DNA of 64,000 nucleotides. Origin: Ailanthus altissimus. Lineage: Eukaryota; Streptophyta; Magnoliopsida; Sapindales; Simaroubaceae. Shown here one piece after another: positions 34,441-45,199 of this stretch. Location: the NCBI GenBank assembly GCA_946807835.1, contig OX327686.1:8928001-8992000 (forward strand), in the 5' to 3' direction. Made by a program: the position numbers and the translations under genes. Numbering within the stretch: the first letter of the stretch is position 1; every line of letters starts with the position of its first letter. The notes beneath the pieces are model-generated. The model was not told the DNA's origin. It searched no databases and saw only the letters and a list, made by a program, of their open reading frames with translations.

Positions 34441-34460
34441 CTAAATGCCATATATAGGGT

Positions 34461-35564
34461 AAAAAAAAAAGATCATTTATGGTCAATGTAGATGGATCTC
34501 AAATGTTTTGAGTATGGAGTAAGTCTAAAATTTTAGGTTATAAGAATCCTAATTTGGAAGGTTATACAGAACCCTCCTCTTAAACCTTGACTATATGGAT
34601 TAATAATATGTTTATACAGATATGAAGCTCTAGAATAGGTACAGAACTGTTGTTCTAAATGATGTTGTTGTTGAAGAGGGAAGAAGATGACAATGGGCGA
34701 GGTGTCATGCTTGTTAAAGGAGAAAATAGAACAAAGTATGGTCTTGTACTCTAGGGTTTTAAGGTTGTGAATTGTGATGCATTATAAAAGGGTTTAGTTT
34801 AAGTGTTTAAAAAGTGCCGAATGACAATGTATAATCTTGAAGGCGTCAAATACAATAAAAGTGTGATGATGGATGCTTGAAGATGATGAGAGGATGTTGA
34901 AAGATAAGTTAGGATCATGAGTGATGCCTTTTACATGTGTCACAAGGTTTTTTTTTTTTTATAGGGTTTGGATTTTATATTAGGTTAAAACTTTTATTTG
35001 TCTCTTTATCCTCTTAAAATCTTACTTGTTTAATAACTTATAATCTTATTAAAAGAGGGTAAGATACCCATTTTATTCTGAATAAGAAAATTTAACTAAT
35101 TCGATTATTAAATAAAATAAGAAAATTATTAGTTTCAATTTTTGAAAGATCTTACGGGTCAAATAAGATTTTATTATGCTTGTTTTTTTAATTAATAACA
35201 TAAATTTACCCTAATTTAAACTAAGTATCCATCAAATAGATTTTAACTTAGGGTTCCACATGTTTTGAGCATTCTTTAATACAATCTTATACCTTTCAAC
35301 TATGACTCACAAGTTAAGGCCCGTAAAATAGTTTAGGCTCGTGTGCGCACTTAGATATCCATATGGACATAAACTTAGGACTTTGTTTATTTTTGTATTG
35401 TTGCAAAATTATTAGTAAAACATAATATTGGATAAGGTAAATAAAAATAGAAATATATATTTATAATTTAATAATCGTATAACAATGCCAAACTTAATAT
35501 TATATTAAATTTGATAAATTTTATTATAGTTTAATTCAATTTTGATTGTAGACGTCTAGTACAA
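34461..35564. other. AT-rich intergenic sequence
   Basis: No coding or repeat signal that I can name. Confidence 0.5.
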
Positions 35565-35572
35565 CTTAGCAC

Positions 35573-36581
35573 TAAGGGTTGGCAAAAAAAACTAATAATC
35601 GAAAAACCAAACCGAATCAGTTGATTTGGTTTGGTTCGGTTCGATTTTTATATCTACAAAAAAATCAGTTCAATTATATTTTTGAGAAAATTGACCGGTC
35701 CAATTCAGTTCCAATTTGATTTTTTCAAAAGTATAACCGAATTAAAAAATTAAATTTTTTTGGTAAACTTAATAACATTGCCACGTGACACTAAATAATT
35801 GGAGGTTTAAAAATACAAATATATATTTACCAACACATAATTTCACTCACTCACTATTAAAATAAAAAATTGTAAAAACAATAATTGTAATTTCATTAAA
35901 TAGGAGAATTTTATTTTATAAATATTCTTTAAAATTAGTATATTATTAATAAATAAAAAGTTTAAATTTATCTCAAACTAAGCAAATTGTAATTATATTA
36001 ATATAAATAGACCCAAAAATTAGGTCAAAAAATGATATACTAAATTATTTAGATAAATGAATTAAAAAAGCCTGACCTAAAATCGGAATATATAATAATT
36101 TAGTTAATTTAACTTCTTTTTTTTAACTTATATAATATATATGAATAAATTTAGTGACTTATATAATGTGTAATGAAATTTTTTTAAATTATATAATATA
36201 TAATGTGTAATATATATTAATTTAATAAGGTTAATTTTTTTAAAAATTTATATAATATACAAGAATAAATTTAGTAACTTATGTAACGTGTAATAAAATT
36301 TTTTTATTATATAATATATAACGTGTAATGTAACATATGAAATAAAGTTAATTTAATTTTTTTTTAATTTATATAATATATAAGAACAAATTTAATGAAT
36401 TATATAATGTGTAATGAAAAAATAAAAATAAATTAAAATGATCCATTAAATTATTTGAATAAATAAATTAAAAAAATTTACAATTTAAAATTTAAAAATT
36501 TAATTTAATTTTTTAAAAAACTAAATCAGACCGGATTCGATAAAAATCAAACCGAATCAAATTAAACAGTATCTAACCTTG
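35573..36581. mobile_element. Non-autonomous hAT-type element (MITE), 1009 bp
   Basis: Flanked by identical 8-bp CTTAGCAC duplications (35565-35572 and 36582-36589). Ends are imperfect inverted repeats: TAAGGGTTGGCAA at the left and CAAGGTTAGATAC on the reverse strand at the right. Sub-terminal repeats of AACCGAA/GGTTCGGTT lie near both ends and the middle is very AT-rich with repeated TTATATAATATAT phrases. It has no transposase frame. 8-bp duplications and a TAGGG-like end are typical of hAT elements. Confidence 0.75.
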
Positions 36582-36589
36582 CTTAGCAC

Positions 36590-37562
36590 CCAACGCCACC
36601 TCCATCTAAAAAATAAAATTGAATGTAAAATACATACAAGGTAAGAAGCGTCCAAATTCAGAGTGCAGGTAGGAGTAGCGGCATGAATGGAGGACAAGTG
36701 GTAGGGTTGTTCAAAAACTAGCAGCCCAACCCAGTGACTCTAGATGTTGATCACCCACGGTTATTTACTCGCTAAGTGGCGGTGCAGGTTGTGGGTCACC
36801 AGACTCTTAACCTTTTTACAACAAAGGCAAGGCGAATATCTCGAAAAGTTCTCGAGCGTTTACGGGCACGTGTCCACTCTCCTCGATCCACAAAACCCTC
36901 ACTTAAATCCATACTGTTCTCCTATCTTTCCGTTAAAAGGCTACCCTCTCCCCTCTTATTCTCTCTAATTTTACAATCCACTTCGCTTTCTCTGGTATCC
37001 ATTTTACTTTTTATCCCTCTGTAGATTCTCTTCACTTCACATCTATCCCTCTTCCTCTTTGTCTGAAACCCAACACGATAAACGATTGGGATTTCCTTTG
37101 TTTTGTTTTGTTTTCTTATTTTTTATTTTGCAGATATGGAGTGATCAAGTTGTTGTGTCCAGTCGTATCTTTTGAGTAAGGTTTTTGGTGTCTTATAAAT
37201 TCATGTTCGACCCATTTATGCTGGTCCACGTTCGCTCTCAAATCTGGTTGCGCAAAAGAAAAAGGTCAAAATCCAACAACACCCTTATCTGATTTTCTCT
37301 TATAACCCCTTTGTCTCATACCTCATATCTTCAATTTTCCTATTTTTATATTACTTCAAAATATTGCTCTCCATAGACTATAATACTGTTGGTCTTGTTC
37401 TTGCTTTCAATTTCCAGCTACAGCTTGTAATTGTATATACTGAGTTATAGCTAAGCTAATTAGATTAAGCTTCTATTAGGTTGAGTTTGACATAGGTGGT
37501 TTTTTTTTTCTGAACATCTAAAAGAGAGTTAAATTTGGTAATTTTTGTCAAAAGTGGCTAAA
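36590..37562 (+). promoter_or_regulatory. Promoter and 5' leader of the mitochondrial carrier gene
   Basis: A G-box/ABRE-like site GGCACGTGTCC is centred at 36867-36872. Downstream 36890-37060 is strongly pyrimidine-rich, typical of plant transcription starts and 5' leaders. A leader intron is plausible: a GTAAGG-like donor follows at about 37173 and several pyrimidine-AG acceptors precede the ATG. The exact splice sites are not determinable here. Open frames within 36744-37024 show no family resemblance. Confidence 0.45.
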
Positions 37563-38618
37563 ATGAGTTTAGGTGCGGCTGAGGATGATTCGGCATCAGA
37601 GGTTCATTTACCAGCTGATGTAGATTGGCATATGCTTGATAAATCCAAGTTCTTCTTTTTGGGCGCCGCTTTATTTTCTGGGGTATCTGCTGCACTTTAT
37701 CCAATTGTTGTGTTAAAAACCCGTCAACAAGTTTTGGCTACTCCAGTTTCTTGCTCCAAAATGTCATTTGCCATCATGCATTATGAAGGTTTTAGAGGGT
37801 TTTACAGAGGATTTGGTACCTCATTGACAGGAACTATCCCAGCTCGTGCGCTTTACATGGCAGCGCTTGAGATTACCAAGAGTAGTGTTGGGACTGCAAC
37901 TTCTAGATTAGGATTTTCAGATACTACAGCCACGGCCATAGCTAATGCCGCAGCTGGGTTGAGTTCGGCTATGGCTGCACAGCTAATTTGGACCCCAATT
38001 GATGTTGTGAGTCAAAGACTTATGGTTCAAGGATGCGTCAATAACAGTAGCAAAAACATAGTTCCAAATGTAAGTGCATGCAGATATAATAATGGTCTTG
38101 ATGCTTTTAGGAAAATTTTGGTTGCTGATGGTCCAAGAGGATTATATAGGGGATTTGGGTTATCAATATTGACATATGCACCATCAAATGCAGTTTGGTG
38201 GGCTTCCTACTCTGTTGCCCAGAAGCTCTTTTGGGGTGGTTTTGGGTGCTATATGAGTGAGAAAGATGAAAATTCTGCAAGTAGTGGGTGTGCTTACAGG
38301 CCTAATTTGAAGGCAGTAGCGGCAGTGCAGAGTTTAAGTGCAGCCATGGCTAGTGGTGTTTCAGCATTAATCACTATGCCACTTGATACAATAAAGACCA
38401 GGTTACAGGTCTTGGATGGAGGAGAGAACGGACACAGAAGGCCACTTACTGTTCTGCAGACAGTTAGGAATTTGGTAAAGGAAGGTGGATTTGCTGCCTG
38501 CTACAGGGGGGTGGGGCCAAGGTGGGCATCAATGTCTATGTCTGCAACAACCATGATCACTACCTATGAGTTTCTGAAACGGCTTTCTGCTAAGACTCAA
38601 GGGAGCTTGACATCATGA
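37563..38618 (+). CDS. Mitochondrial carrier family protein (SLC25A44-like)
   Basis: Intact single-exon frame of 351 aa from the ATG at 37563. The frame stays open 18 bases further upstream but with no ATG there, and plant relatives begin at MSLGAAEDDS. Three tandem carrier repeats are visible. Signature motifs are PIVVLK (47-52, Asp replaced by Val), PIDVVS (145-150, Lys replaced by Ser) and canonical PLDTIK (273-278), each followed by helices and a GFRGFYRGFG / GPRGLYRGFG / GGFAACYRGVG loop. Such proteins sit in the inner mitochondrial membrane with six transmembrane helices. Human SLC25A44 imports branched-chain amino acids, but the substrate of this plant group is not established by sequence. 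Degenerate first and second signatures are typical of the group. Convergent with the Alfin-like gene. Confidence 0.93.
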   Translation: MSLGAAEDDSASEVHLPADVDWHMLDKSKFFFLGAALFSGVSAALYPIVVLKTRQQVLATPVSCSKMSFAIMHYEGFRGFYRGFGTSLTGTIPARALYMAALEITKSSVGTATSRLGFSDTTATAIANAAAGLSSAMAAQLIWTPIDVVSQRLMVQGCVNNSSKNIVPNVSACRYNNGLDAFRKILVADGPRGLYRGFGLSILTYAPSNAVWWASYSVAQKLFWGGFGCYMSEKDENSASSGCAYRPNLKAVAAVQSLSAAMASGVSALITMPLDTIKTRLQVLDGGENGHRRPLTVLQTVRNLVKEGGFAACYRGVGPRWASMSMSATTMITTYEFLKRLSAKTQGSLTS

Positions 38619-40255
38619 CATGTTCCGACCTGTTAAACCCTTTAGTTTCTTGTTTTCTTTCTCCTTCGATGGCTTAATTGGCCTGCTTGCCAAGAAGGCT
38701 GATGATTGTAAATACCTTGTTCTTTTTCTTTTTTCTCTATTTGTTTTGTTAATTATGTTGACGATCTCTGGAAATTAATGTATCCTTGTACAATAGTAGC
38801 AGGATTTCTACTCCCCTTGTCTGTGATAATGTATCTCTCAACCCTCGTCTGTCTTAATACTGTGGAAGTATGATGTTTTAGTTGAGAAGAAGAATGAAAT
38901 GGAAGGTTCTGATTGAGATCAAAATGTGTTACTCAAACATTATGGCCTTCAAGAGTACCTAAGATCTTATTATTTAACTATCTAAAGTGGAATGTGCCTG
39001 TCTGTTATAGACTGCCTGGACTGATCGGTAGAGCTAATGTAACAGAATGAATAACATCTGTAAATCCCGATGATCACGCTATGCATTATCGAGTGAAGCT
39101 GTGAGTCACCAGCCTGTTGCCTTGCAACAACTATATTTTACTTCTGAAATTGGATTAAATTATCTCAGTTAATGAGGATGTCACCATGTCAGTTGTCTTC
39201 AAGGGATTTGTTGATGTGAGACACTCATGCCTCTTAGCAATATAATTATGTTTACACACCTAAATACATCATTTTAGAGAAGGGGGGCAAAGTGGTTGTG
39301 CCGCTTCTCACTCTGTAAGGCCGAATATGGGACTCTTTTGTCCTAGATAAAAACAAATCTTAGGACCACTTCTAAGTTGGACGATCCCAAGAAGCCGCAT
39401 AATGAATCAGTAGTTTACTTATTTGTCTAGGGACATGACATGGCTCAAGTCATTTTTAAATAGCACGAGCCCGATACAGTCACAATCACACGATGTGTAA
39501 CAGCCTAGGGGCGGCTTTATGACATGCGCAAGAATTCGAGGGGACCGTTACATCTTCGCGATGGTTATATCATATTATCTTTTGAGTTTTAGCATTATGC
39601 TGAAACTGCCGTTACCTAATATTGTAAGACTATAGGACCATGCCAAAATGTGACCAAGCATACATGTCAGAAGTGTTATGCCTTCTAATCCCTCTTTTCA
39701 TTTGAGTTGAAATTATTTAGAAGATCGAGCAGTTAGCCGATGATGTGAAAAACAGGAAGCTGTGCCTCTTTCTCTTGAGACAAATTGGAGACCAAAACCT
39801 AACTCGATCCACGTCTATCATTTCTCTTTATGAGAAACTGCAAGTAGCCTAATATTCCAAGGACAGAATGTGCGTTACTCCAAAGTAACCAATTTCCTTC
39901 CTTTTTTTTTTTTTTGGCTTCTTTCAGATGCTGAAGCCAATGTTCTAAACTACTAAGATTTATGAAAATAGCAAGCTAAGGCTGTAATCAAAGAGGATAT
40001 ATACTTCAAGAATGGGCATAGATTGCATATAAACACATGAAAATTCAAGTCACTAAACTAGTTTTCTCCCTATGCGGTGGGAAAACAATTCCCATGTGGA
40101 GCATAAAGACTCTAATTTGCAACTAAAAACAGCAAACTTTGACCTACATAACATCTCACAGATATCCTAAAAGGAAGCCTGACTAAGAACAACCTACTAG
40201 ACAGCTAGAAATCCATAATGCCAGAATACACATAGAGCTACTGGCCCTGCCGTAA
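38619..40255. other. Convergent 3' flanks of the carrier and Alfin-like genes
   Basis: 38619-38900 is T-rich with AATTAATG/AATAATG-like poly(A) signals and is the carrier 3' UTR. About 40020-40255 is the Alfin-like 3' UTR. The stretch 39200-39700 is less AT-rich and may be an old repeat. No frame is recognisable. Confidence 0.5.
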
Positions 40256-43200
40256 TCAAGGCCTTGCTCTCTTGTTGCTGCAAGATGGGCATTTATATTG
40301 TTTAATATGCTCAGCCCTTGCTGGTGTGATCTTAACACACTTTCCATGGAACCATTTCTCACAGATATCACAGCATATCCAGAATTCATCGGCTGCATAG
40401 TTCTCCCCACAAGCCCCACATAATGTCTCCCCATGTTCTTCCTCTTCTTCCTCTTCTAAATCATCATCTTCATCTTTCGATTGCACATCCTTTGAATACT
40501 TGACCTGAGATTCAGAGCCTCGCTGCATATGCCAATTAAAAGTTGAGATAATCCAAGGTAATTTTTGCAAAGAATACACATGATGTTTTTTCTAGGTCTA
40601 ATGTTGGCATGTAAAAAATGATACATTTTAAAATACTCATTCAACTAGACCATATAAATTTTTTCTTGCCAAATACTAACAGGCACAATTTTATTCACTC
40701 TTAACATCAAGTTGATAATATTTGATTTCTCACTTTAAATTTTACTAGGCCAAAGGCATCCAAAATTATGCTGTATAGAAAAAGTTGTGCAAAATCAGGT
40801 TAGCTCTAACAATTCATGCAAACACCAGGCCCAAATCACACATCCAGTAATTTCAATTACTATGAGACTGATAAACTAGGTCAGCTGAAGTTCCATGTAC
40901 CTTTGAATTAGATTTTGATTTGCTGCTACTGTGATTTGAGACTGAAGATTTTTCTTTTGTCTGTTTCTTGGATGTTCCTATCACGACCTCAAATATTGTT
41001 GGAAGATCATTTATCATGTTAAAGAGCCGTTTCCTGCACCACATTTACAAACACAATATCATTAAAGAATGTGAAAGTCAGAAATAAAATGAACTCTTCG
41101 CAAAGCTGCAAAGAATATGCTACAAACAACTGCAACATAGGCCTTGAGGCCACAGTTACTGAACTTCAGAGAAAACCAATTAAGAAAGACTTGCAAGAGC
41201 CTATTTGGAGCGTGGAGTTATAAATAAGACCATAAATTCATTGGCCCTTCTACTTTGAAGAAATATAACATCCATCCATATGATTAGTATATGTATGACT
41301 AGGAAGTTACAAAGTGGAACACAAATTTCACTCTAAACAGTCTTCAACCTACAAGTCATGAAGAAAACAAAGTTCTTGGACATCAGATGTGTGGAAAAGT
41401 AAAATTTAATCAATCGGAAAGCCCAAATGAAAAGAGGATACAGAGGCAAGAAAAACAAATAAAGAAGGAAAGAGGAAGAGTGGTATCCCACTGACAACTT
41501 GTAGGAGAATCAAGCTGCAAAGTCTCAGTGGCCTGGATACACTCTTGAAGCTTCAAATACTGCAATTCACAATCCTTGAAAACACTCATATAACCCCTCC
41601 ATGCATTCACAAGGAATAGATAGGTAAAAAAACAGAAAGATCAAATAGTGGAATGGGGAGAAGTTTGATACTATTGGTTGACAATTCACTTGTGAAATTA
41701 TAAAGGAAAAAAAAAGGTGAGAGGGAAGGAGAGAAAGCAAATATCCTTACTAAGAATTCTCAAAGAAATTAACCAATCATTGCCACTAAAACTATAGCCA
41801 ACTAATTAATCTTCAAGGTAAATGGGTTATACCTCAATTGATTGTCTATGAATCATGGTCTAAGATAATGGTTATGAATCAAATTTGGCCAAGGTTTGCT
41901 GAGCTAACAAATATCTACTACTGCTCAAATTAAGACATTTTCTACTCTAGAACTTCATTCAACAAGAACATACCATAAAACAAGAAAAGAACTTCACACA
42001 AAAAGATAACATACCAAAATATACATTAGATAATTTGTTGATCAGGGTTTAGACCATTACAGACACAAAAGAAAATTTCATGGGAAGGGAATAGAATGAG
42101 CAGACAATGTACAACATCAGTAAAACTGGGTACAACCATACCGAACTGCCACCAAAATCTTAACTCGTATTACACTTTAAGGCCATTGAAAAAGTTAAAC
42201 CAAGCATCAACAACTTGGCAAAGATACAAGCATCAATAATTTGGCAAAGATACAAACATACCTATCAGCTTTATCAAACCCAAACCTAGCACCAAAGTAG
42301 AAGGCCACGGAAAGTAACCAAGCATCACTGTGGACAGCAACCAAAGACAACCAGTCCTTTTCTTGCATCCCGTCCCTGGCAAAATTGATACCCAATGCAG
42401 GCTCCGGAAGCTCTGGAGGCACCTCTTCAGCAGGTAAATTTACCTCCCACTGCTCACTGGGAAATCCATAAAGGCAAAGATTTTCCTTCTCTACAATCAA
42501 AAAGTGTCAAACTTTTGTCAAAATGACACCATTGTATCAATAAGTTACTAGATTTTACAATGGGATTGTCATCTGCAATTTCAAAAGAATTCTGCCAAGT
42601 AACTCTGACATGTTCAAGACAAACTCATATTCATTATGGAGATGCAGAACCATCAAATATATTTCTTCTCTAGTGATACATAAAAGACAGAGAAGTAGTT
42701 CTGCCAGGATTCAAGGCCTTCAACAATAAGAAAGGCCATTCTATATTATAAATATTTCATGAAAATATGCCCATTTGATAAATTACTAAAGCATTTTCAA
42801 CTATTCAATTGATGTATCTACTTTCAAGCACACACGTAAAATGAAAGAAAAAGGAGTGAGATAAAAACTCAACTAAACTATTCGTAAACTAACTCCATCA
42901 AATTATTCAGAACTGCCAATCATATTCATAGTTAAACAACAGATTGTAGAGACCAACTAATTAAACCCCAAATACTAACAACATTAGCTCTACAGAATAA
43001 ATAACTATCCATACATGATAAATCTCTTAGTTAGGGCTAGGCATCAATTCGATTGAACTGAAAACCGAACTGGAAATTTTCAGTTCAGTTCGGTTTGGTT
43101 TAGAGTTTGGTTTTTGGTCGATTCTATTTATTTAGGACCGATCAGTTCAATTCAATTCAAACTAAAAAAATACACTTAAAATAGAATAAATTTTTTTAAA

Positions 43201-44615
43201 AAAAATGAAAATCAAACCAGTTCAATTCAGTTCGGTTTTTTATGATTGAACAGAAAAAAATGAAAATCAAACCAGTTCAATTCAGTTCGGTTTCTTATGA
43301 TTGAACAGATCAGTTTCATTGATATGAAACTGACTGGTTCGGTTCAGGACCAAACCGAACCAAAACCAGATTTTGCCCACCCATACTTTTAGTGCAATCA
43401 AACAATTATGTGTAAATCTTTGAGGACGGCCAAACAGCTTTTCACATCCAAAAAAAAAAAAAGACAAAAACTATAAATGACTTCTTGAACTATCTGACAT
43501 TCAATAAATGCTAATATGATATGCATGAAACATGATGATATAACATTTTCAATATGCTTCCATATCATGCCACATCAATTTGTGGAATTTTTTTCTTGTA
43601 AATGAATTAGTATGTATCATACTTTCCATTTCTAGAACCCAACAGAAAATTAGAAACAAGGTAGTATAAGTGTTGTCCAAATTTTTCAACCCAATTCAGA
43701 ACGTTTCAATAAAAGCTCTAAGAAATTATCAGAATCCCACACATCCAAGCATTGATGAATAATGAGTTGTTAATTTTTGTTAACCAAAAAGATAATTTGC
43801 AAACTACATAACAAAAGAACTTGTTAATCAATAATGACAATACATTTTAATGTGAAAAAAATATGATGACACGCCAATCATAAAGTAACAACTTCACGAA
43901 AATCAACAGTAATTCCAAATGTACTTAGTAATACAGAACAGTTGACAAATCAAATAGTTTATGGGTTATCAGTTGCACGTGAAATAATAAAGCATGCAAA
44001 AACAAATTTCAAAACCCAAGTCCCAAGAACAGCTATAGCCCTTTTAAAAACAAAAGTGTAAAGGTTAAATAAGTAATAACTCCTAAAAAGAAATAGAATA
44101 GTTAAAAATAACCATAAAACTTCTTTAGTGTACCAAAATGGAAAAAGAGCTTCAAATGACATTACATACCAAAAAAGAAAAACTCTATCTTTGTTTGGTT
44201 GCCAAGAAAATTATTGATAAAGTTGAAATTAAGAAGAACCATGTCAATAATCAGCAAATTAAACATTCACTTCAAGTACTTACTTATCACAAAACAGAAA
44301 AAACAAATATTAAGAGCAAAAAAGAATTAAAAATGCAAGAATTTGAATAACTAAAAAAAAAAAAAAGCTTACCGGGGTCACACTGGTGGTAAAACTCTTC
44401 AACCTCTACAAAACCAACAGAGATTTTCCATAAGAGTCAGGCTATATATAGTTAAATAAAACAAAATCGCCGATAATGAAAGATAAAAATTGAAAAAAGT
44501 GGTAAGAAATAAATATACCACTGGTAAGGGCTTTAATCATGCCGGCTCTTCTGCCCTTAAAATCCCTAAACACCTCTTCCACTGTTCGTGGATTGTAACC
44601 TGCCCCTCCGTCCAT
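40256..44615 (-). CDS. AL: Alfin-like PHD-finger histone reader (five exons)
   Basis: Spliced by eye with GT..AG junctions that keep frame: exon 1 44615-44519, exon 2 44405-44373, exon 3 42490-42262, exon 4 41033-40901, exon 5 40522-40256; 759 nt, 252 aa. The N-terminal Alfin domain spans about 7-135 ([20 protein letters not shown], then [20 protein letters not shown], then [20 protein letters not shown]). A Ser/Lys-rich and acidic linker follows (145-195). The C-terminal PHD finger is at 199-245 with C4HC3 ligands (CGACG, CCDIC, WFHGKC, YKCPSC). Family members bind H3K4me2/3 in the nucleus and act with Polycomb or other complexes in transcriptional control. The GFDKADR wording and the KRARP end place it with the AL3/4/5 group. 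Length and exon number match the family. Intron 2 (between exons 2 and 3) carries a hAT MITE. Confidence 0.93.
43032..43385. mobile_element. Small hAT-type MITE in intron 2 of the Alfin-like gene (354 bp)
   Basis: Left end TAGGGCTAGGCATC, right end on the reverse strand TATGGGTGGGCAAAA, so terminal inverted repeats are about 10 of 12. Flanking 8-bp sites are CTCTTAGT (43024-43031) and CTTTTAGT (43386-43393), one mismatch. The interior is full of AACCGAAC/GTTCGGTT wording. A 55-bp unit (43206-43260) is repeated in tandem at 43261-43309. Confidence 0.7.
43206..43309. repeat. Tandem duplication (about 55-bp unit) inside the intronic MITE
   Basis: The unit starting TGAAAATCAAACCAGTTCAA occurs at 43206 and 43261, with the second copy ending at TTGAACAG and a single visible substitution in the T-run. 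Confidence 0.85.
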
Positions 44616-45130
44616 TACCCCTCCCCTATCAGAATTCTCAAACTATTTTCTTTTTTTTTTTTCTTTTATTATAGATTTTCAGAAAGAGAGAGAAAGTAAA
44701 GGAGGGAAAGATGTGAAAATAATTTGACCTCTCAAGGAGAGAGAAGGTTGAGCGTGTAAAAGTGAGAGAGCGAGTGAGGAATTTGAATCGGACTGAAAGT
44801 GGTTTAATTAACCGGATTTGATAAATGAAGGAAGAATCCGTGAACCGGATGTCATTCGGTTTAAAAAGGAAAACCTAAAGTAGTGGGCTGATGTCTATAA
44901 TTGTACCCACTTGGATGTTGACGCGTGGTGGGTTGCATCGAGTCTATGATGCGACCTGCGGGAGTTTGCCATCCAGACTTTGGCACGTCAGCTCTACGTG
45001 GGGCTCACTTAATGGAGCATTTGCTGAGGTGGCACCAACTTGCCAGAGTCGAAATTTAGCAGCGATGTAGACTAGAGGAGGTTTTGGTAAGAACAATTTT
45101 AGCCTTACAAGCCTAAGAGATTGGTGCCAA
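44616..45130 (-). promoter_or_regulatory. 5' leader and promoter region of the Alfin-like gene
   Basis: On the minus strand the 150 bases before the ATG are pyrimidine-rich (CT repeats facing the GAGAGAGAGAAAG tract at 44682-44698), typical of plant leaders. Further upstream ACGT cores occur (CACGTCAGCTCTACGTGG, near 44984-45001), potential bZIP sites. No clear TATA box was found. Confidence 0.4.
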
Positions 45131-45134
45131 ACAC

Positions 45135-45194
45135 TGATTTATTAAATGACTTTTTGTTATCGAAAATGATTTATTAAATGACTTTTTGTTATCG
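45135..45194. repeat. Tandem 32-bp duplication
   Basis: TGATTTATTAAATGACTTTT and the following TGTTATCG occur at 45135 and again at 45167, identical across 28 bases. Confidence 0.9.
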
Positions 45195-45199
45195 GGTTA

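Larger units (their letters stand above)
31570..34460 (+). mobile_element. Relic of a Tat-like Ty3/gypsy element
   Basis: Plus-strand gag end and protease (31570-32510), a foreign patch with LTR-like pieces (32519-33211), plus-strand integrase end (33250-33660) and a minus-strand coiled-coil ORF (34000-34440). A downstream antisense extra ORF is a known feature of Tat-lineage gypsy elements. No LTR pair was found and the RT, RNase H and most of integrase are gone. Confidence 0.6.

Noticed and set aside
36744..37024. Overlapping 74- and 82-aa frames upstream of the carrier gene
   Set aside because: Pyrimidine-rich leader sequence with no family resemblance. Better explained as 5' UTR/promoter, though an upstream ORF cannot be excluded.
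44138..44350. 70-aa lysine-rich frame in intron 2 of the Alfin-like gene
   Set aside because: Intronic, AT-rich, antisense to the gene, no motif.
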